A stretch of DNA of 64,000 bases from Azospirillum brasilense (lineage in GTDB: Bacteria > Pseudomonadota > Alphaproteobacteria > Azospirillales > Azospirillaceae). The notes under the pieces are model-generated. The model was not told where the DNA came from. It did not search any database and worked only from the letters and a program-made list of their open reading frames with translations. Positions 37,113 to 46,674 of this stretch are shown one piece after another (position 1 is the first letter of the stretch; each line of letters begins with the position of its first letter). A program made the position numbers and the translations under genes. Where the stretch lies: positions 62,001 to 126,000 of the forward strand of contig NZ_QOKV01000018.1 in NCBI RefSeq assembly GCF_008365405.1, read 5' to 3'.

Positions 37113-38855
37113 ATGGCAACCCCAGAAAGTGTCAATCAAGAATTACGCGGCGGAGTTGATAAACTCTTTAATCAGAGAGATTCTTTTATAGTTATCGGAC
37201 TAACTGGAAGAACAGGAAGCGGTTGCAGCACAGCAGCCAGAATATTAGCAAGTGAATTTTCTTCCATTTCCCTGCCCCCCATCACCTGCCCCATGAAGGA
37301 CAATGAGGGTAGGAAATACGGCATTATACGCGAATGGGCAACCAAGCACTGGCAGCCATTCACTGTTATTAATGTTAGCAGCATAATATTTGCTCATCTT
37401 TGTATGGTTTCCGAAGGCGAGTTTAGGGGAATTGTCGAGAAAAAATGTGATTCCAGTGATTTTGCTAAACTGCTTGGCATTGTTGGCAGCGTTAAAGAAA
37501 AATTAGAGAAACATAAAATTGAAAGATACAAATCAAGAGACAACGAGGATGTTGACGACATAAGGCGCGCCTATAATTTCTATTATATTGAGCTTCCGAA
37601 GCTCACTCAAGATTTCAAGGAAGAAATCAGCTTGAGCGGCGCTTCTGTTTACACAGATGTAATGCAATCGATCGGAGACGATATCAGGGCGTCTGGTGTC
37701 GCAGGGGTTCAACGCGCTGATCACAACCAAATTTATACACTTCCAGAGTTCTTAAATAACCTAATTAAGTTAGGAAGACGGTATTCTGAAATAGAGAAAA
37801 GGCCGGGCTACTTTGTCATAGACGCCATCAGGAATCCATTCGAGGTAGAGTTCTTTCGAGGAAGGTACTCAGCATTTTATCTTTTTGCGATAACAACAGA
37901 CGAGGCATGCCGCAAAAGGCGACTGCATGCAATGAACTATACAGATGAAAATATTAAGAAAATTTCGGAGAAGGAGTATCCGGAAAAAGACAACCTTAAA
38001 GGATACAATATACTTGTATCTCAACATATCGGGAAATGCCTAGAGCAAGCGGACATTATTGTCGAGAACCCTGATTCAGGGGTGGATGGGACATGCGAGC
38101 CTTTATCCATATCAATTATTAAATATGTATCACTTATACAACATCCGGGGTTAATTTCTCCAAACCGGGTTGAGCGCTGCATGCAAGTCGCAATCACAGC
38201 AAAGTTAAGTTCTGGCTGCATTTCGCGCCAAGTCGGCGCTGTTGTCACTGACGAGAATTTTTCAATTAGAGCTATCGGCTGGAATAGCACTGCAGAGGGG
38301 CAAGTGCCATGTAACTTACGAAATGTAATGCGCTTAAAGGATAGAAGTGATGCTAACGCTTTTAGTGATTTTGAAAGAAATTCTTCTAACGAAGAATTCA
38401 AGAATGAATTCAATAAGTTAACAGGATTTATTGGCCACGGGCACTCAATTGAAGGGCGCCCCCTATCCTATTGCTTTAAATCTCTCTACAACAAGGCAAC
38501 AGGAGAAAAGAACCAAGTGTTTACTCGCGCCCTCCACGCTGAGGAAAACGCATTTATGCAGATAGCAAAATATGGTGGACAGAACATAAAAGGCGGCGTT
38601 CTATTTTCCACGGCCAGCCCTTGCGAGCTCTGCTCAAAGAAAGCTTACCAGCTTGGAATATCCAATATCTATTACATCGACCCCTATCCAGGGATAGCAA
38701 AAGAATTAATACTATCTTGTGGCGACAACCGCCCCAAGCTACATCTATTTACTGGAGCGATCGGACGTGCATATGTTCAGCTGTACCAGCCTTTAGTTCC
38801 TTTCAAAGACGAACTGGAGGCCATAATGGCAGTCAATAATTCAAGTAACAGCTAA
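37113..38855 (+). CDS. antiphage deoxycytidine-nucleotide deaminase (AvcD/anti-phage DCD type)
   Basis: The 580-residue protein has an N-terminal P-loop kinase-like domain (GRTGSGCST, residues 32-40, with Cys38 where Walker A lysine is usual) and a C-terminal zinc dCMP-deaminase domain with HAE (475-477) and PCELC (503-507). This pairing is that of the AvcD/antiphage dCTP deaminases, which deaminate deoxycytidine nucleotides on infection and so starve phage DNA synthesis. The gene is clearly AT-richer than both neighbours, stands alone, and has a good ribosome site. Lateral transfer is likely. Confidence 0.87.
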   Translation: MATPESVNQELRGGVDKLFNQRDSFIVIGLTGRTGSGCSTAARILASEFSSISLPPITCPMKDNEGRKYGIIREWATKHWQPFTVINVSSIIFAHLCMVSEGEFRGIVEKKCDSSDFAKLLGIVGSVKEKLEKHKIERYKSRDNEDVDDIRRAYNFYYIELPKLTQDFKEEISLSGASVYTDVMQSIGDDIRASGVAGVQRADHNQIYTLPEFLNNLIKLGRRYSEIEKRPGYFVIDAIRNPFEVEFFRGRYSAFYLFAITTDEACRKRRLHAMNYTDENIKKISEKEYPEKDNLKGYNILVSQHIGKCLEQADIIVENPDSGVDGTCEPLSISIIKYVSLIQHPGLISPNRVERCMQVAITAKLSSGCISRQVGAVVTDENFSIRAIGWNSTAEGQVPCNLRNVMRLKDRSDANAFSDFERNSSNEEFKNEFNKLTGFIGHGHSIEGRPLSYCFKSLYNKATGEKNQVFTRALHAEENAFMQIAKYGGQNIKGGVLFSTASPCELCSKKAYQLGISNIYYIDPYPGIAKELILSCGDNRPKLHLFTGAIGRAYVQLYQPLVPFKDELEAIMAVNNSSNS

Positions 38856-38961
38856 TAAAGCAATTGTGCCGAATACCCGTCAGGGTCCGTCTGGCTGAGG
38901 GCAGGCGATGTCGTGGCCCGGCTGCGACACGCTCCCACAGGAACTTTGCCGCAGATTGGAA

Positions 38962-40254
38962 CTACAGCTTGAGCCCCGCCACACCGTCGAGAATCGCCCC
39001 GTCGGACAGCGAGCGCAGGTCCACCTTCGCCCCGAACATGCGGGCGTTGGTCAGGTCTGTCTTCGTCAGGTCGCAGCCGGACAGGTTGGCGAAGGACAGG
39101 TCAGCGCCCGCGAAATTCACCTCGCGCAGGCAGGAGCCGCGCAGGTCGGCGTAGCGCAGCCGCGCGCCCGACAGGTCGGAGGCCATCGACCGCTTCTCGT
39201 CGAAATAGAGCGGGCGCAGGTTGGCCTTGCGCAGGTCGGCGTTGTTCAGCTTGGCGAGGCGCAGATTCACGCCGCGCAGGTCGCCGTTGATCAGTTTGGC
39301 GAGGCGCAGGTCGCCCTTTTCCAGCACCGCGGCCTGAAGTTGCACGCTGGTCAGGTCCAGCCCGTACAGGGTCGCCCCGACCGCCCGCAGCATGGTCAGG
39401 CAGGTGTGGGCCAGCGACGGGGCGTGCCGCAGGTCGAAGCCCGACAGGTCCAGCGCCGTCCCCTCCGCTCCGCTGGACCCCACCCAGCGGATGTGCTCGT
39501 GCAGAAGCTCGTCCAGCGGGCGCCCGAGTTCGGCGACGACGCGGCCCACCGGATCGTCGGTCAGGGCGTCCTCCAGGTCGGCGTCGGCCAGCTCGGTCAT
39601 GACCATGGTGGCGCCGGTCAGCACCGCGCCGCGCAGGCAGGCGCCGCGCAGGTCCGCCCCCGAGAGGTCCGCCCCCTCCAGGTTCGACCCGGTGAAGTTG
39701 GCCCCGCGCATGGTGGCGCGCACCAGCTTGCACCCGCGCATCAGCGCGTCGGTGAAGTCGGTGTGGATCGCCATGGCCCCGGACAGCCGGGCGTTGGTCA
39801 GGTTGGCGCCCGACAGGTCGGCCCCCGACGCTTCCGTCGGCTGGCCCTCCACCCGGATGACGCGCAGGCTGCCGTCGCGGTCCTTTTCCGCCAGCGAGCC
39901 GTCGCGCAGGTCGGCCTCGAACAGGTTGGCGCCGATCAGGATGGCCCCGCGCAGGCAGGCCCCGCGCAGGTCGGTCTTGATGAGGCTGGCGTTCTCCAGG
40001 TTGGTCAGACGCAGGTCGGTGGCAAACATCGACGCGCAGTCCAACCGGGCCCCGGCCAGATTGGCGCCGCGCAGGCTGGCCCCGACGAAGTCGGCGTGGG
40101 CGAGGTCACGCCCGGTGAGGTCCAGCCCGCTCAGGTCGAAAAAGGACAGCGTCGCCCGTGCCCCGCCGATGCGGGCGTTCCGGAACATCTCGTGCCGGCG
40201 CACCACCGCGTCGAGCTGGACCTGATCCAGACGGGTGAGAGGACGCTGCTGCAT
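38962..40254 (-). CDS. pentapeptide-repeat protein
   Basis: The 430-residue protein is largely built of A(D/N)LXX pentapeptide repeats in three blocks (about residues 37-120, 142-230 and 270-430), broken by a non-repeat insert at about 120-140 and another near 230-265 (VGRVVAELGRPLDELLHEHI). Repeats form a right-handed square beta-helix. Some pentapeptide proteins protect gyrase, but nothing here points to a target. There is no signal peptide. It is convergent with the deaminase gene. Confidence 0.92.
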   Translation of the reverse strand: MQQRPLTRLDQVQLDAVVRRHEMFRNARIGGARATLSFFDLSGLDLTGRDLAHADFVGASLRGANLAGARLDCASMFATDLRLTNLENASLIKTDLRGACLRGAILIGANLFEADLRDGSLAEKDRDGSLRVIRVEGQPTEASGADLSGANLTNARLSGAMAIHTDFTDALMRGCKLVRATMRGANFTGSNLEGADLSGADLRGACLRGAVLTGATMVMTELADADLEDALTDDPVGRVVAELGRPLDELLHEHIRWVGSSGAEGTALDLSGFDLRHAPSLAHTCLTMLRAVGATLYGLDLTSVQLQAAVLEKGDLRLAKLINGDLRGVNLRLAKLNNADLRKANLRPLYFDEKRSMASDLSGARLRYADLRGSCLREVNFAGADLSFANLSGCDLTKTDLTNARMFGAKVDLRSLSDGAILDGVAGLKL

Positions 40255-40366
40255 GGCCGTGTTCGCCTCCGATCACGGTTTCAGAGTACCCTTCGCAGCC
40301 TTCACGAATGATTAATGCAACCCAGAATGGGATGCTTTTCCTGCCGGGAAAGGCGTCCTCCGGCCT

Positions 40367-42538
40367 TCACGCCGCAGACGGCTGGCTCTGCCGCACCGGC
40401 ACGCACTCCGCCCCCAGCGCGTTCAGCGCGTCGCGCAGCACGTCGGGGGTGACGGGCTTGTGCAGCAGGCGACAGCCGGCGGCCACCGCCTCGCGGATGC
40501 GTTCGGGGCCGGTGTCGCCGGTCAGGATGATGCCGGGAATGGGTCGTCCTTCCTGCTCCGCCGCGCGGGTGACCGTCTCGGCGCCGGTCAGCGGTCCCGG
40601 CAATCGGAAATCCGACAGGATGACGTCCGGGCAGCGCGGGGCGGCGCGCAAGACCGCCAACGCCGCCGGCCCGTCCGCCGCCAGCAACACGTCGTGTCCC
40701 CAGCTTTCCAGCAGGAGTTGCATCCCGGCGCTCTGCACCGGGTCGTCCTCGACGATCAGGATCAGGCGGGCCGCCGGATCCTCCGCCCGGCCGGCGGGGG
40801 CCGGGACCGCCGCGTCCGTCCGCGATTCGCTGGCGGCCAGCGGGACCATGACGGAGAAGACCGACCCCTGGCCCGGCCGCGAGCGAACCTCCACCGCGTG
40901 GCCCAGCAGCGCGGCCTTGCGGCGCACCTTGGGCAGCCCCAATCCCAAGCCGCGGCGGCGGTCGCGCTCCGGGTTGCCCAGTTGCACGAAGTCTTCGAAG
41001 ATGGCGTCCAGATGCTCCGCCGCGATGCCCGGGCCGGTATCCCACACCTCGATGCGCAGCCATTGGCCGCGCCGCCGGCAGCCGACCACCACCCCGCCCG
41101 CCGGCGTATAGGCGATGGCGTTGCGCAGCAGATCGCCGAGCATCCTGGTCAGCAGGGTGGCGTCGGTGCGCACCATGGCGGCGCAGCCGCGCACCCGCAA
41201 ATCCAGCCGCTTGTCCGCCGCCAGCTCCCGGAACTCCGCCGCCACGCCGTCCAGGACGGTGGCGATGGACACCTCGGCGATGTTCGGGCGGACCACCCCG
41301 GCGTCCAGCGTGGCGACCTCCAGAAGCGCGTGCAGCAGCTTCTCGCCGCTGTCCAGCGCTTCGCCCATCTTCTCGGCGATGGACCGCTCGCGCGACTCCT
41401 TCAGCCGCTCCATCAGGAGGTGATGGAACAGGCGCAACGCCTGGAAGGGCTGGCGCAGGTCATGGTTGGCCGCCGACAGGAAGCGGGCCTTAGCCTGATT
41501 GGCGCGCTCCTTCTCGGCCAAGGCGCGGACCAGCTTCTGGTTCAGGGAGCGCAGGTCGGCGGTGCGCTCCTCCACCCGCTGCTCCAGCCGGGCGTTGGCG
41601 TCGCGCAGGGCGTCGCGGGCCGCCGCCTCGCGCCGCAGGCTGGCCCAACCCAGTGCGCCGAGCCCGAACAGCGCGATGACGCTGACGCCGACCATCGTGA
41701 AGCCGTGCTGCAGACGGCTGCTCCACGGCTCCAGAACGACGGCGCGCGGCAGGGCCACCGCCGCCACCGCCGGAAAGTCGCGCATCCGCTTCAGGCCGAT
41801 GACCACGCCTTCTCCGCCGTCCTGACCGCCGATGGTCCAGTCGCCCTCGACGCTTTCCGCCCCCGGCTCCAGCGTGGGCAGCGGGCCGATGCCGCCGATC
41901 CCAGCCCCTCCAATGCCGGCCAGCCGTGTGCCGTCCAGGCGGAACAGGCCGGCGACGCTGTGCCGCCCGTCACTGAAGACATCGAGAACCATGTGCAGGC
42001 TAGAGGAGGGAAGCGCCAGCAGGACCGCGCCCTCCACGGCGCCCCCGCGCCCCAGGATGTGGCGGACCATCAGGATGGAGTCCTGCCCGTCCACCCGCCC
42101 ATGCAACAGCTCCAGCCCGCCGCCCGCCCCGTGGAAGAGGCTGGCGGTGCCGCCGTCCGGTTCGATGGAGGGGCCGAACACCGTCCGGCCGTCGGCGTCC
42201 AGGATGGACAGCACGGCGAACTGCGACGCCGCCAGCGCCTCGCCCAGGGCGCTGCCCAGGGCGCTGTCGGAAAGCGACGCGAGCCCACCACCCTCCAGCC
42301 GGTCGGCCACCCGCGCCAGGACGGCGGCGCCACCGTCCAGCACCGCGTCGGCGTGGCCTTCGAGAAAGGCCGCGGCCTGCCGGGTGCCGCGCTCGGCCCG
42401 GTCAAGCGTGTTGACGTAATCGACCAGCGACAGCGACCCCCAGGCCGCGCCGCCCAGCAGGGTCATTGCCAGGACGATGGCCGTCAGGATGGCCTTCGGG
42501 TGGAAATTGAGCAGGGCGTTGACCGAAAGCCGGATCAT
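40367..42538 (-). CDS. membrane hybrid histidine kinase with receiver domain
   Basis: The 723-residue protein has TM1 (about 15-40), a periplasmic sensor (about 45-270), TM2 (about 280-300), a coiled coil, HisKA with His359 in the variant box AANHDLRQPFQ, an HATPase domain (DTGPGI, GLGLGLPKV) and a C-terminal receiver with Asp643 in ILSDFRLPG. The HDLRQP type belongs to a large group of alphaproteobacterial hybrid kinases that lack a linked response regulator. The neighbour GlgX is divergent; a functional link is not shown. Confidence 0.92.
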   Translation of the reverse strand: MIRLSVNALLNFHPKAILTAIVLAMTLLGGAAWGSLSLVDYVNTLDRAERGTRQAAAFLEGHADAVLDGGAAVLARVADRLEGGGLASLSDSALGSALGEALAASQFAVLSILDADGRTVFGPSIEPDGGTASLFHGAGGGLELLHGRVDGQDSILMVRHILGRGGAVEGAVLLALPSSSLHMVLDVFSDGRHSVAGLFRLDGTRLAGIGGAGIGGIGPLPTLEPGAESVEGDWTIGGQDGGEGVVIGLKRMRDFPAVAAVALPRAVVLEPWSSRLQHGFTMVGVSVIALFGLGALGWASLRREAAARDALRDANARLEQRVEERTADLRSLNQKLVRALAEKERANQAKARFLSAANHDLRQPFQALRLFHHLLMERLKESRERSIAEKMGEALDSGEKLLHALLEVATLDAGVVRPNIAEVSIATVLDGVAAEFRELAADKRLDLRVRGCAAMVRTDATLLTRMLGDLLRNAIAYTPAGGVVVGCRRRGQWLRIEVWDTGPGIAAEHLDAIFEDFVQLGNPERDRRRGLGLGLPKVRRKAALLGHAVEVRSRPGQGSVFSVMVPLAASESRTDAAVPAPAGRAEDPAARLILIVEDDPVQSAGMQLLLESWGHDVLLAADGPAALAVLRAAPRCPDVILSDFRLPGPLTGAETVTRAAEQEGRPIPGIILTGDTGPERIREAVAAGCRLLHKPVTPDVLRDALNALGAECVPVRQSQPSAA

Positions 42539-43108
42539 GGGCGGAGGCGTCTTGGTGAGGCGGATCGGGAGCGGCGCCGCCGGTCCGCCGAATGCACGAT
42601 GCCGCCGGGCACCGACAAAGCCGGAGCCGGGGGCGATGACCGATGTGTGGAGAGCGGACTCAATGGTCTACGGATTGTTGGATAGAAAATCGCTCTTGAG
42701 CCGCAAAGGCCGGAGAGGACCAGCCTTCGGAACTGCTGTACGCTGAACTCGCCACGTCTTCAGCACGAAAGAAGCGGTGATGACGCGGCACAGCGAAAGT
42801 TGTCATTTGCGTTACACCCGCTTCCTTGGTCCTATGTCGGACAGCTCCCGGACATCCCCCAGAAGTTTATTTGCCTTTATTGTCTGGGAACGATGATAGC
42901 ACGCGATAGTTATCGGCGCGACCTGCCATGACGACTATGACAATGCTCATACCGGACCCACTCTTTGGGTGAGGTGGCACGAAATGGTTCGGCCAGGAGT
43001 TGAAGCTTCGCCGAACATCGGAAATTGTGCCGATGACGGGATCACCAAGGCGGTCTGCGCGTTCCTGTGCTGCTTCATGCCGCAACGCGCCCACACCGAG
43101 GTTCAACC
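42539..43108. other. divergent promoter region, hybrid kinase/GlgX
   Basis: This 570-bp gap holds no convincing gene. A plausible sigma-70 promoter toward glgX is TTGCCT (42871-42876), 17 bp, TGATAG (42894-42899), giving a leader of about 200 nt. The stretch 42850-42910 is less GC-rich than its surroundings. An 79-codon minus-strand frame at 42867-43106 has no ribosome site or family features and is left out. Confidence 0.4.
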
Positions 43109-45394
43109 GTGAAGAAGCCGCCGTTCGCTCCTAAGGTTTTCCGCCAGTCCCGCATCCGGGAAGGTCTTCCCTATCCCCTCGGCGCCACATGGGACGGGCT
43201 GGGCGTCAACTTCGCGTTGTTTTCCGCCAACGCCACCAAGGTGGAGCTGTGCCTGTTCGACCAGGACGGACGCCGCGAGCTGGAACGGATCGAGTTGCCC
43301 GAGTACACCGACGAGGTGTGGCACGGCTATTTGCCGGACGCCCGCCCCGGTACGGTCTACGGCTACCGCGTGCACGGGCCGTACGAGCCCAAGGCAGGCC
43401 ACCGCTTCAACCCGAACAAGCTGCTGCTCGACCCCTACGCCAAGCATATGGTCGGACCGCTGCGCTGGTCGGACGCGCATTTCGGCTACCGTGTCGGCTC
43501 GCCGCGCGGCGACCTGTCCTTCGACCGGCGCGACAGCGCCCCCGGCATGCCGAAATGCGTGGTGATCGACCCGGCCTTCACCTGGGGCCACGACCGCCAC
43601 CCGGCGATCCCCTGGGAGAAGTCGATCTTCTACGAAACCCACGTGCGCGGCTACACCATGCGGCACCCGGCGGTGCCCCCGCAGTACCGCGGCACCTTCG
43701 CCGGCCTCGCCCAGCAGGAGGTGGTGGAGTACATCCGCTCGCTGGGCGTCACGGCGGTGGAGCTTCTGCCGGTCCATGCCTTCGTGGATGACCGCTACCT
43801 GCTGGAAAAAGGGCTGCGCAACTACTGGGGCTACAACAGCATCTCCTTCTTCGCGCCCGACCCGCGCTACATGGCGACCGGCGCGATCCACGAGTTCAAG
43901 GAGATGGTCGCCCGCCTGCACGACGCCGGGATCGAGGTGATCCTCGACGTCGTCTACAACCACACCGCCGAAGGCAACGAGATGGGGCCGACGCTGTCCT
44001 TCAAGGGCATCGACAACGCCTCCTACTACCGGCTGGCGCCGGACCCGCGCTACTACATCAACGACACCGGCACGGGCAACACGCTGAACCTCGTGCATGC
44101 GCGCGTCCTCCAGATGGTCACCGATTCCCTGCGCTACTGGGTGACCGAGATGCATGTGGACGGCTTCCGCTTCGACCTCGCCACCATCCTGGCGCGGGAG
44201 ACCTACGGCTTCGACCACAGCGGCGGCTTCCTCGACGCCTGCCGGCAGGACCCGGTGCTGTCGCGCGTCAAGCTGATCGCCGAGCCGTGGGACTGCGGCC
44301 CCGGCGGCTATCAGGTCGGCGGCTTCCCGCCGGGCTGGGCGGAGTGGAACGACAAGTTCCGCGACACCGTGCGCTCCTACTGGAAGGGCGACGAGGGCAA
44401 GCTGCCCGAGCTGGCGACCCGCATGGCCGCCTCGGCGGACATGTTCAACCGGCGTGGGCGCAAGCCCTGGGCCAGCGTCAACTTCGTCACCGCCCATGAC
44501 GGCTTCACGCTGCACGACCTCGTCTCCTACAACGACAAGCACAACGACGCGAACGGCGAGGGCAACCGCGACGGCCATTCGCACAACATCTCCTGGAACC
44601 ACGGGGCGGAGGGGCCGACCGACGATCCGGAGATCAACGCCCTGCGCTTCCGCCAGATGCGCAACCTGTTGGCCACGCTGCTGCTGTCCCAGGGCACGCC
44701 GATGATCCTGGCCGGCGACGAGTTCGCGCGCAGCCAGAACGGCAACAACAACGCCTATTGCCAGGACAACGAGATCAGCTGGATCGACTGGGAGGGCGTC
44801 AGCGACGAGGGCTGGGCACTGACCGACTTCGTCCGCCACCTGATCGGGCTGCGGCAGAGCCATCCGTTGCTGCGCCGCGGGCGCTTCTTCACCGGCGCCT
44901 ACAACCCCGACCTGGAGGTGAAGGACCTCACCTGGATCACCCCCGCCGGCGAGGAGAAGACGACCGAGCAGTGGCAGGACCCCATGGCGCGCTGCCTGGG
45001 CATGCTGCTCGACGGGCGGGCGCAGGCCACCGGCATCAAGAAGGCGGCGTCCGACGCCACGCTGTTGCTGATCATCAACGCCTACCACGACGTGGTGCCC
45101 TTCAAGCTGCCGGAGGTCGCCGGCGGCAGCCGCTGGCTGACCCTGGTGGACACCACGGAGCCCGACCGTCTGGAGGTCGCCACCGCCCAGACCGGCGATG
45201 AGATCCCGGTCAACGGGCGCTCCCTGCTGCTGTTCGAGCTGATGCCCGACCGCCGCTCCGACATCGGGCTGAAGGCCGCCGCGCGGGCTTTGCGCGCCGC
45301 CTCTGGGCCGGGCGAGCCGGTGGCGGCGATCACGCCGGACAGCATCGCGTCGGGCGCCAGCCCGGCCGAGACGGTGCAGCAGCCGGGCGAGTGA
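43109..45394 (+). CDS. glgX: glycogen debranching enzyme
   Basis: The 761-residue enzyme has an N-terminal CBM48 domain (about 25-130, GATWDGLGVNFALFSANATKV) and a GH13 isoamylase-type barrel. Catalytic residues are Asp356 in VDGFRFDLA, Glu392 in LIAEPWDCG and the later aspartate in TAHDGFTLHDL. It cleaves alpha-1,6 branches of phosphorylase-trimmed glycogen. GTG 43109 begins the usual GlgX N-terminus. A strong terminator at 45420-45462 shows it is monocistronic; other glg genes are not here. Confidence 0.94.
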   Translation: MKKPPFAPKVFRQSRIREGLPYPLGATWDGLGVNFALFSANATKVELCLFDQDGRRELERIELPEYTDEVWHGYLPDARPGTVYGYRVHGPYEPKAGHRFNPNKLLLDPYAKHMVGPLRWSDAHFGYRVGSPRGDLSFDRRDSAPGMPKCVVIDPAFTWGHDRHPAIPWEKSIFYETHVRGYTMRHPAVPPQYRGTFAGLAQQEVVEYIRSLGVTAVELLPVHAFVDDRYLLEKGLRNYWGYNSISFFAPDPRYMATGAIHEFKEMVARLHDAGIEVILDVVYNHTAEGNEMGPTLSFKGIDNASYYRLAPDPRYYINDTGTGNTLNLVHARVLQMVTDSLRYWVTEMHVDGFRFDLATILARETYGFDHSGGFLDACRQDPVLSRVKLIAEPWDCGPGGYQVGGFPPGWAEWNDKFRDTVRSYWKGDEGKLPELATRMAASADMFNRRGRKPWASVNFVTAHDGFTLHDLVSYNDKHNDANGEGNRDGHSHNISWNHGAEGPTDDPEINALRFRQMRNLLATLLLSQGTPMILAGDEFARSQNGNNNAYCQDNEISWIDWEGVSDEGWALTDFVRHLIGLRQSHPLLRRGRFFTGAYNPDLEVKDLTWITPAGEEKTTEQWQDPMARCLGMLLDGRAQATGIKKAASDATLLLIINAYHDVVPFKLPEVAGGSRWLTLVDTTEPDRLEVATAQTGDEIPVNGRSLLLFELMPDRRSDIGLKAAARALRAASGPGEPVAAITPDSIASGASPAETVQQPGE

Positions 45395-45419
45395 TCGCCG
45401 GGTCCCGATAGACCGTCAA

Positions 45420-45462
45420 GGAACGATGCGGCAGGACGCCGCATCGTTCCATTCTCATTTTT
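45420..45462 (+). terminator. intrinsic terminator after glgX
   Basis: A perfect 13-bp stem (45420-45432 with 45438-45450) with a 5-nt loop is followed by a T-rich tract. Confidence 0.92.
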
Positions 45463-45604
45463 ATCTACAATTTTAGGCAAATCGGCGCTATCAAGGCATC
45501 GGACTGTCTGCCCCGGACCATTGCTTGTGCGCGCAACGCCGCATCGGCCGCATTCCCGCGCTCCAGGGCAAGGAACGACCACAACGATTCCAGGAGGTCT
45601 GAGC

Positions 45605-45802
45605 ATGTGTCATGGCGACTACATCCGATTCCTGGTCGCGACCGAGGCCGACCCGGCCCTGCGCGCGGCGTTGCGGCGGGCGTCGCGCGGCCTGTTGACT
45701 CTGGGCGATCTGGTCGATTTCGCCGCCGGTCACGGCTTTCGCTTCACCGAGGCGGACATTCCCCTGGCCGTGGCCCAACCCGCCGGCTGCGGACCCGACT
45801 GA
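45605..45802 (+). CDS. Nif11-domain small protein
   Basis: The 65-residue peptide begins at ATG 45605 behind AGGAGG and is almost wholly a Nif11-type domain: FLVATEADPALRAALRRA, then LGDLVDFAAGHGFRFTEADI. Nif11 domains occur in nitrogen-fixation neighbourhoods and as leader peptides of RiPP natural products. Here there is a short tail (AQPAGCGPD) with one cysteine and no double-glycine cleavage motif or maturase nearby. Role open. Confidence 0.82.
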   Translation: MCHGDYIRFLVATEADPALRAALRRASRGLLTLGDLVDFAAGHGFRFTEADIPLAVAQPAGCGPD

Positions 45803-45817
45803 GCGGGGGGGGCCAGG

Positions 45818-46159
45818 TCACGGCGGCGGCGCGGTGGTGCTGCAACTGCCGCGGATCGTCAGCATGATCCCGTCGTCGGACGGGAAGATGTCCTTGTCGG
45901 CGTCGCGTGGGATGGGAATTTTCTGACGACGGCAGAAGAGCAGGAGGATGCCGAGCGTCTTGCTGGGCATGAAGGCGACGTCCCGCACCTTCGCAGCCCC
46001 CTGCTGCACCATGACCACCACGCCCCCGTCCGATTTCGGAACGACGGAGGCGATCATGCCCAACGGAAGATCGGTCTGATTCGGCACCTTCTGGTACCAG
46101 CCGAAGGCTTTCTTGAGGGCCGAGTTCGTGAAGACAAGGTGACGCGTTTCGAAAATCAT
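45818..46159 (-). CDS. uncharacterised 113-residue protein
   Basis: The protein (MIFETRHLVFTNSALKKAF at its start; VSIP-like and KVRDVAFMPSK in the middle; ending in a Thr/Pro-rich tail) has no recognised domain, signal peptide or membrane span. Alternating hydrophobics suggest a mostly beta fold. It follows by 12 bp a winged-helix gene and is probably co-transcribed with it. Convergent with the Nif11 gene. Confidence 0.65.
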   Translation of the reverse strand: MIFETRHLVFTNSALKKAFGWYQKVPNQTDLPLGMIASVVPKSDGGVVVMVQQGAAKVRDVAFMPSKTLGILLLFCRRQKIPIPRDADKDIFPSDDGIMLTIRGSCSTTAPPP

Positions 46160-46171
46160 TCCGGACCAGTT

Positions 46172-46450
46172 TCAGGCCCGGCCGCCCTCCAGTTCCGGGT
46201 TCAACCGGAACGTGATCGCACGCCCCAGCTTGGAATCCCGCAGAAGGATCTGCTTGGTTTCCAGCAGCTTTATGGCCCGGTTGACGTTGGGCCGCTGCAT
46301 GCCGAGCGCATCAGCCAGTTCGGACTGGAGCACCGGCACGGGACGGTCGAAGTGGAGCCGCCGGCTCAGGTAGGTGAACACACGAAGCGCCTCCAGGGTG
46401 ATGTCCCGATCGGTCGAAACGGTCCTGGAGAGGAGGTCATGATGCTGCAT
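46172..46450 (-). CDS. small winged-helix protein (RepL/MarR-like)
   Basis: The 92-residue protein has a winged-helix pattern: ELADALGMQRPNVNRAIKLL as the recognition helix-turn-helix, then a wing and FRLNPELEGG, which resembles the C-terminal end of plasmid RepL-type and phage-like proteins. ATG 46450 is chosen; a TTG at 46468 is also open. It lies just upstream of an unknown gene. It may regulate that pair, or be a relic of a replicon. Confidence 0.7.
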   Translation of the reverse strand: MQHHDLLSRTVSTDRDITLEALRVFTYLSRRLHFDRPVPVLQSELADALGMQRPNVNRAIKLLETKQILLRDSKLGRAITFRLNPELEGGRA

Positions 46451-46674
46451 GGCGGCCTCGGAACGCAAGTTGGCTCGGCGTCGCAGTCCGGCTGCGCAGG
46501 CGCCGGACGGATAATTTCGCTTGCTCCGCAGGCTACCCCGCCTTTGTTGTCCGAATGTGTCGCGCGTGTTTCCAAGTTGACATAAAGCCGCGCGCTTTGT
46601 GACTCCGCGTCCGGAACCCTTCCCCCGCCTTCCCGTTCCCGGAAGAAGACATCGTCACGTCAGGAGGAGGGACC

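Noticed and set aside
37113..38855. Housekeeping dCMP deaminase
   Set aside because: It is several times the size of comE/dcd-type dCMP deaminases, has a fused P-loop domain and AT-rich codons, which fits the antiphage family instead.
42867..43106. 79-codon minus-strand gene between the hybrid kinase and glgX
   Set aside because: No ribosome site, no domain, and it overlaps the likely glgX promoter and leader.
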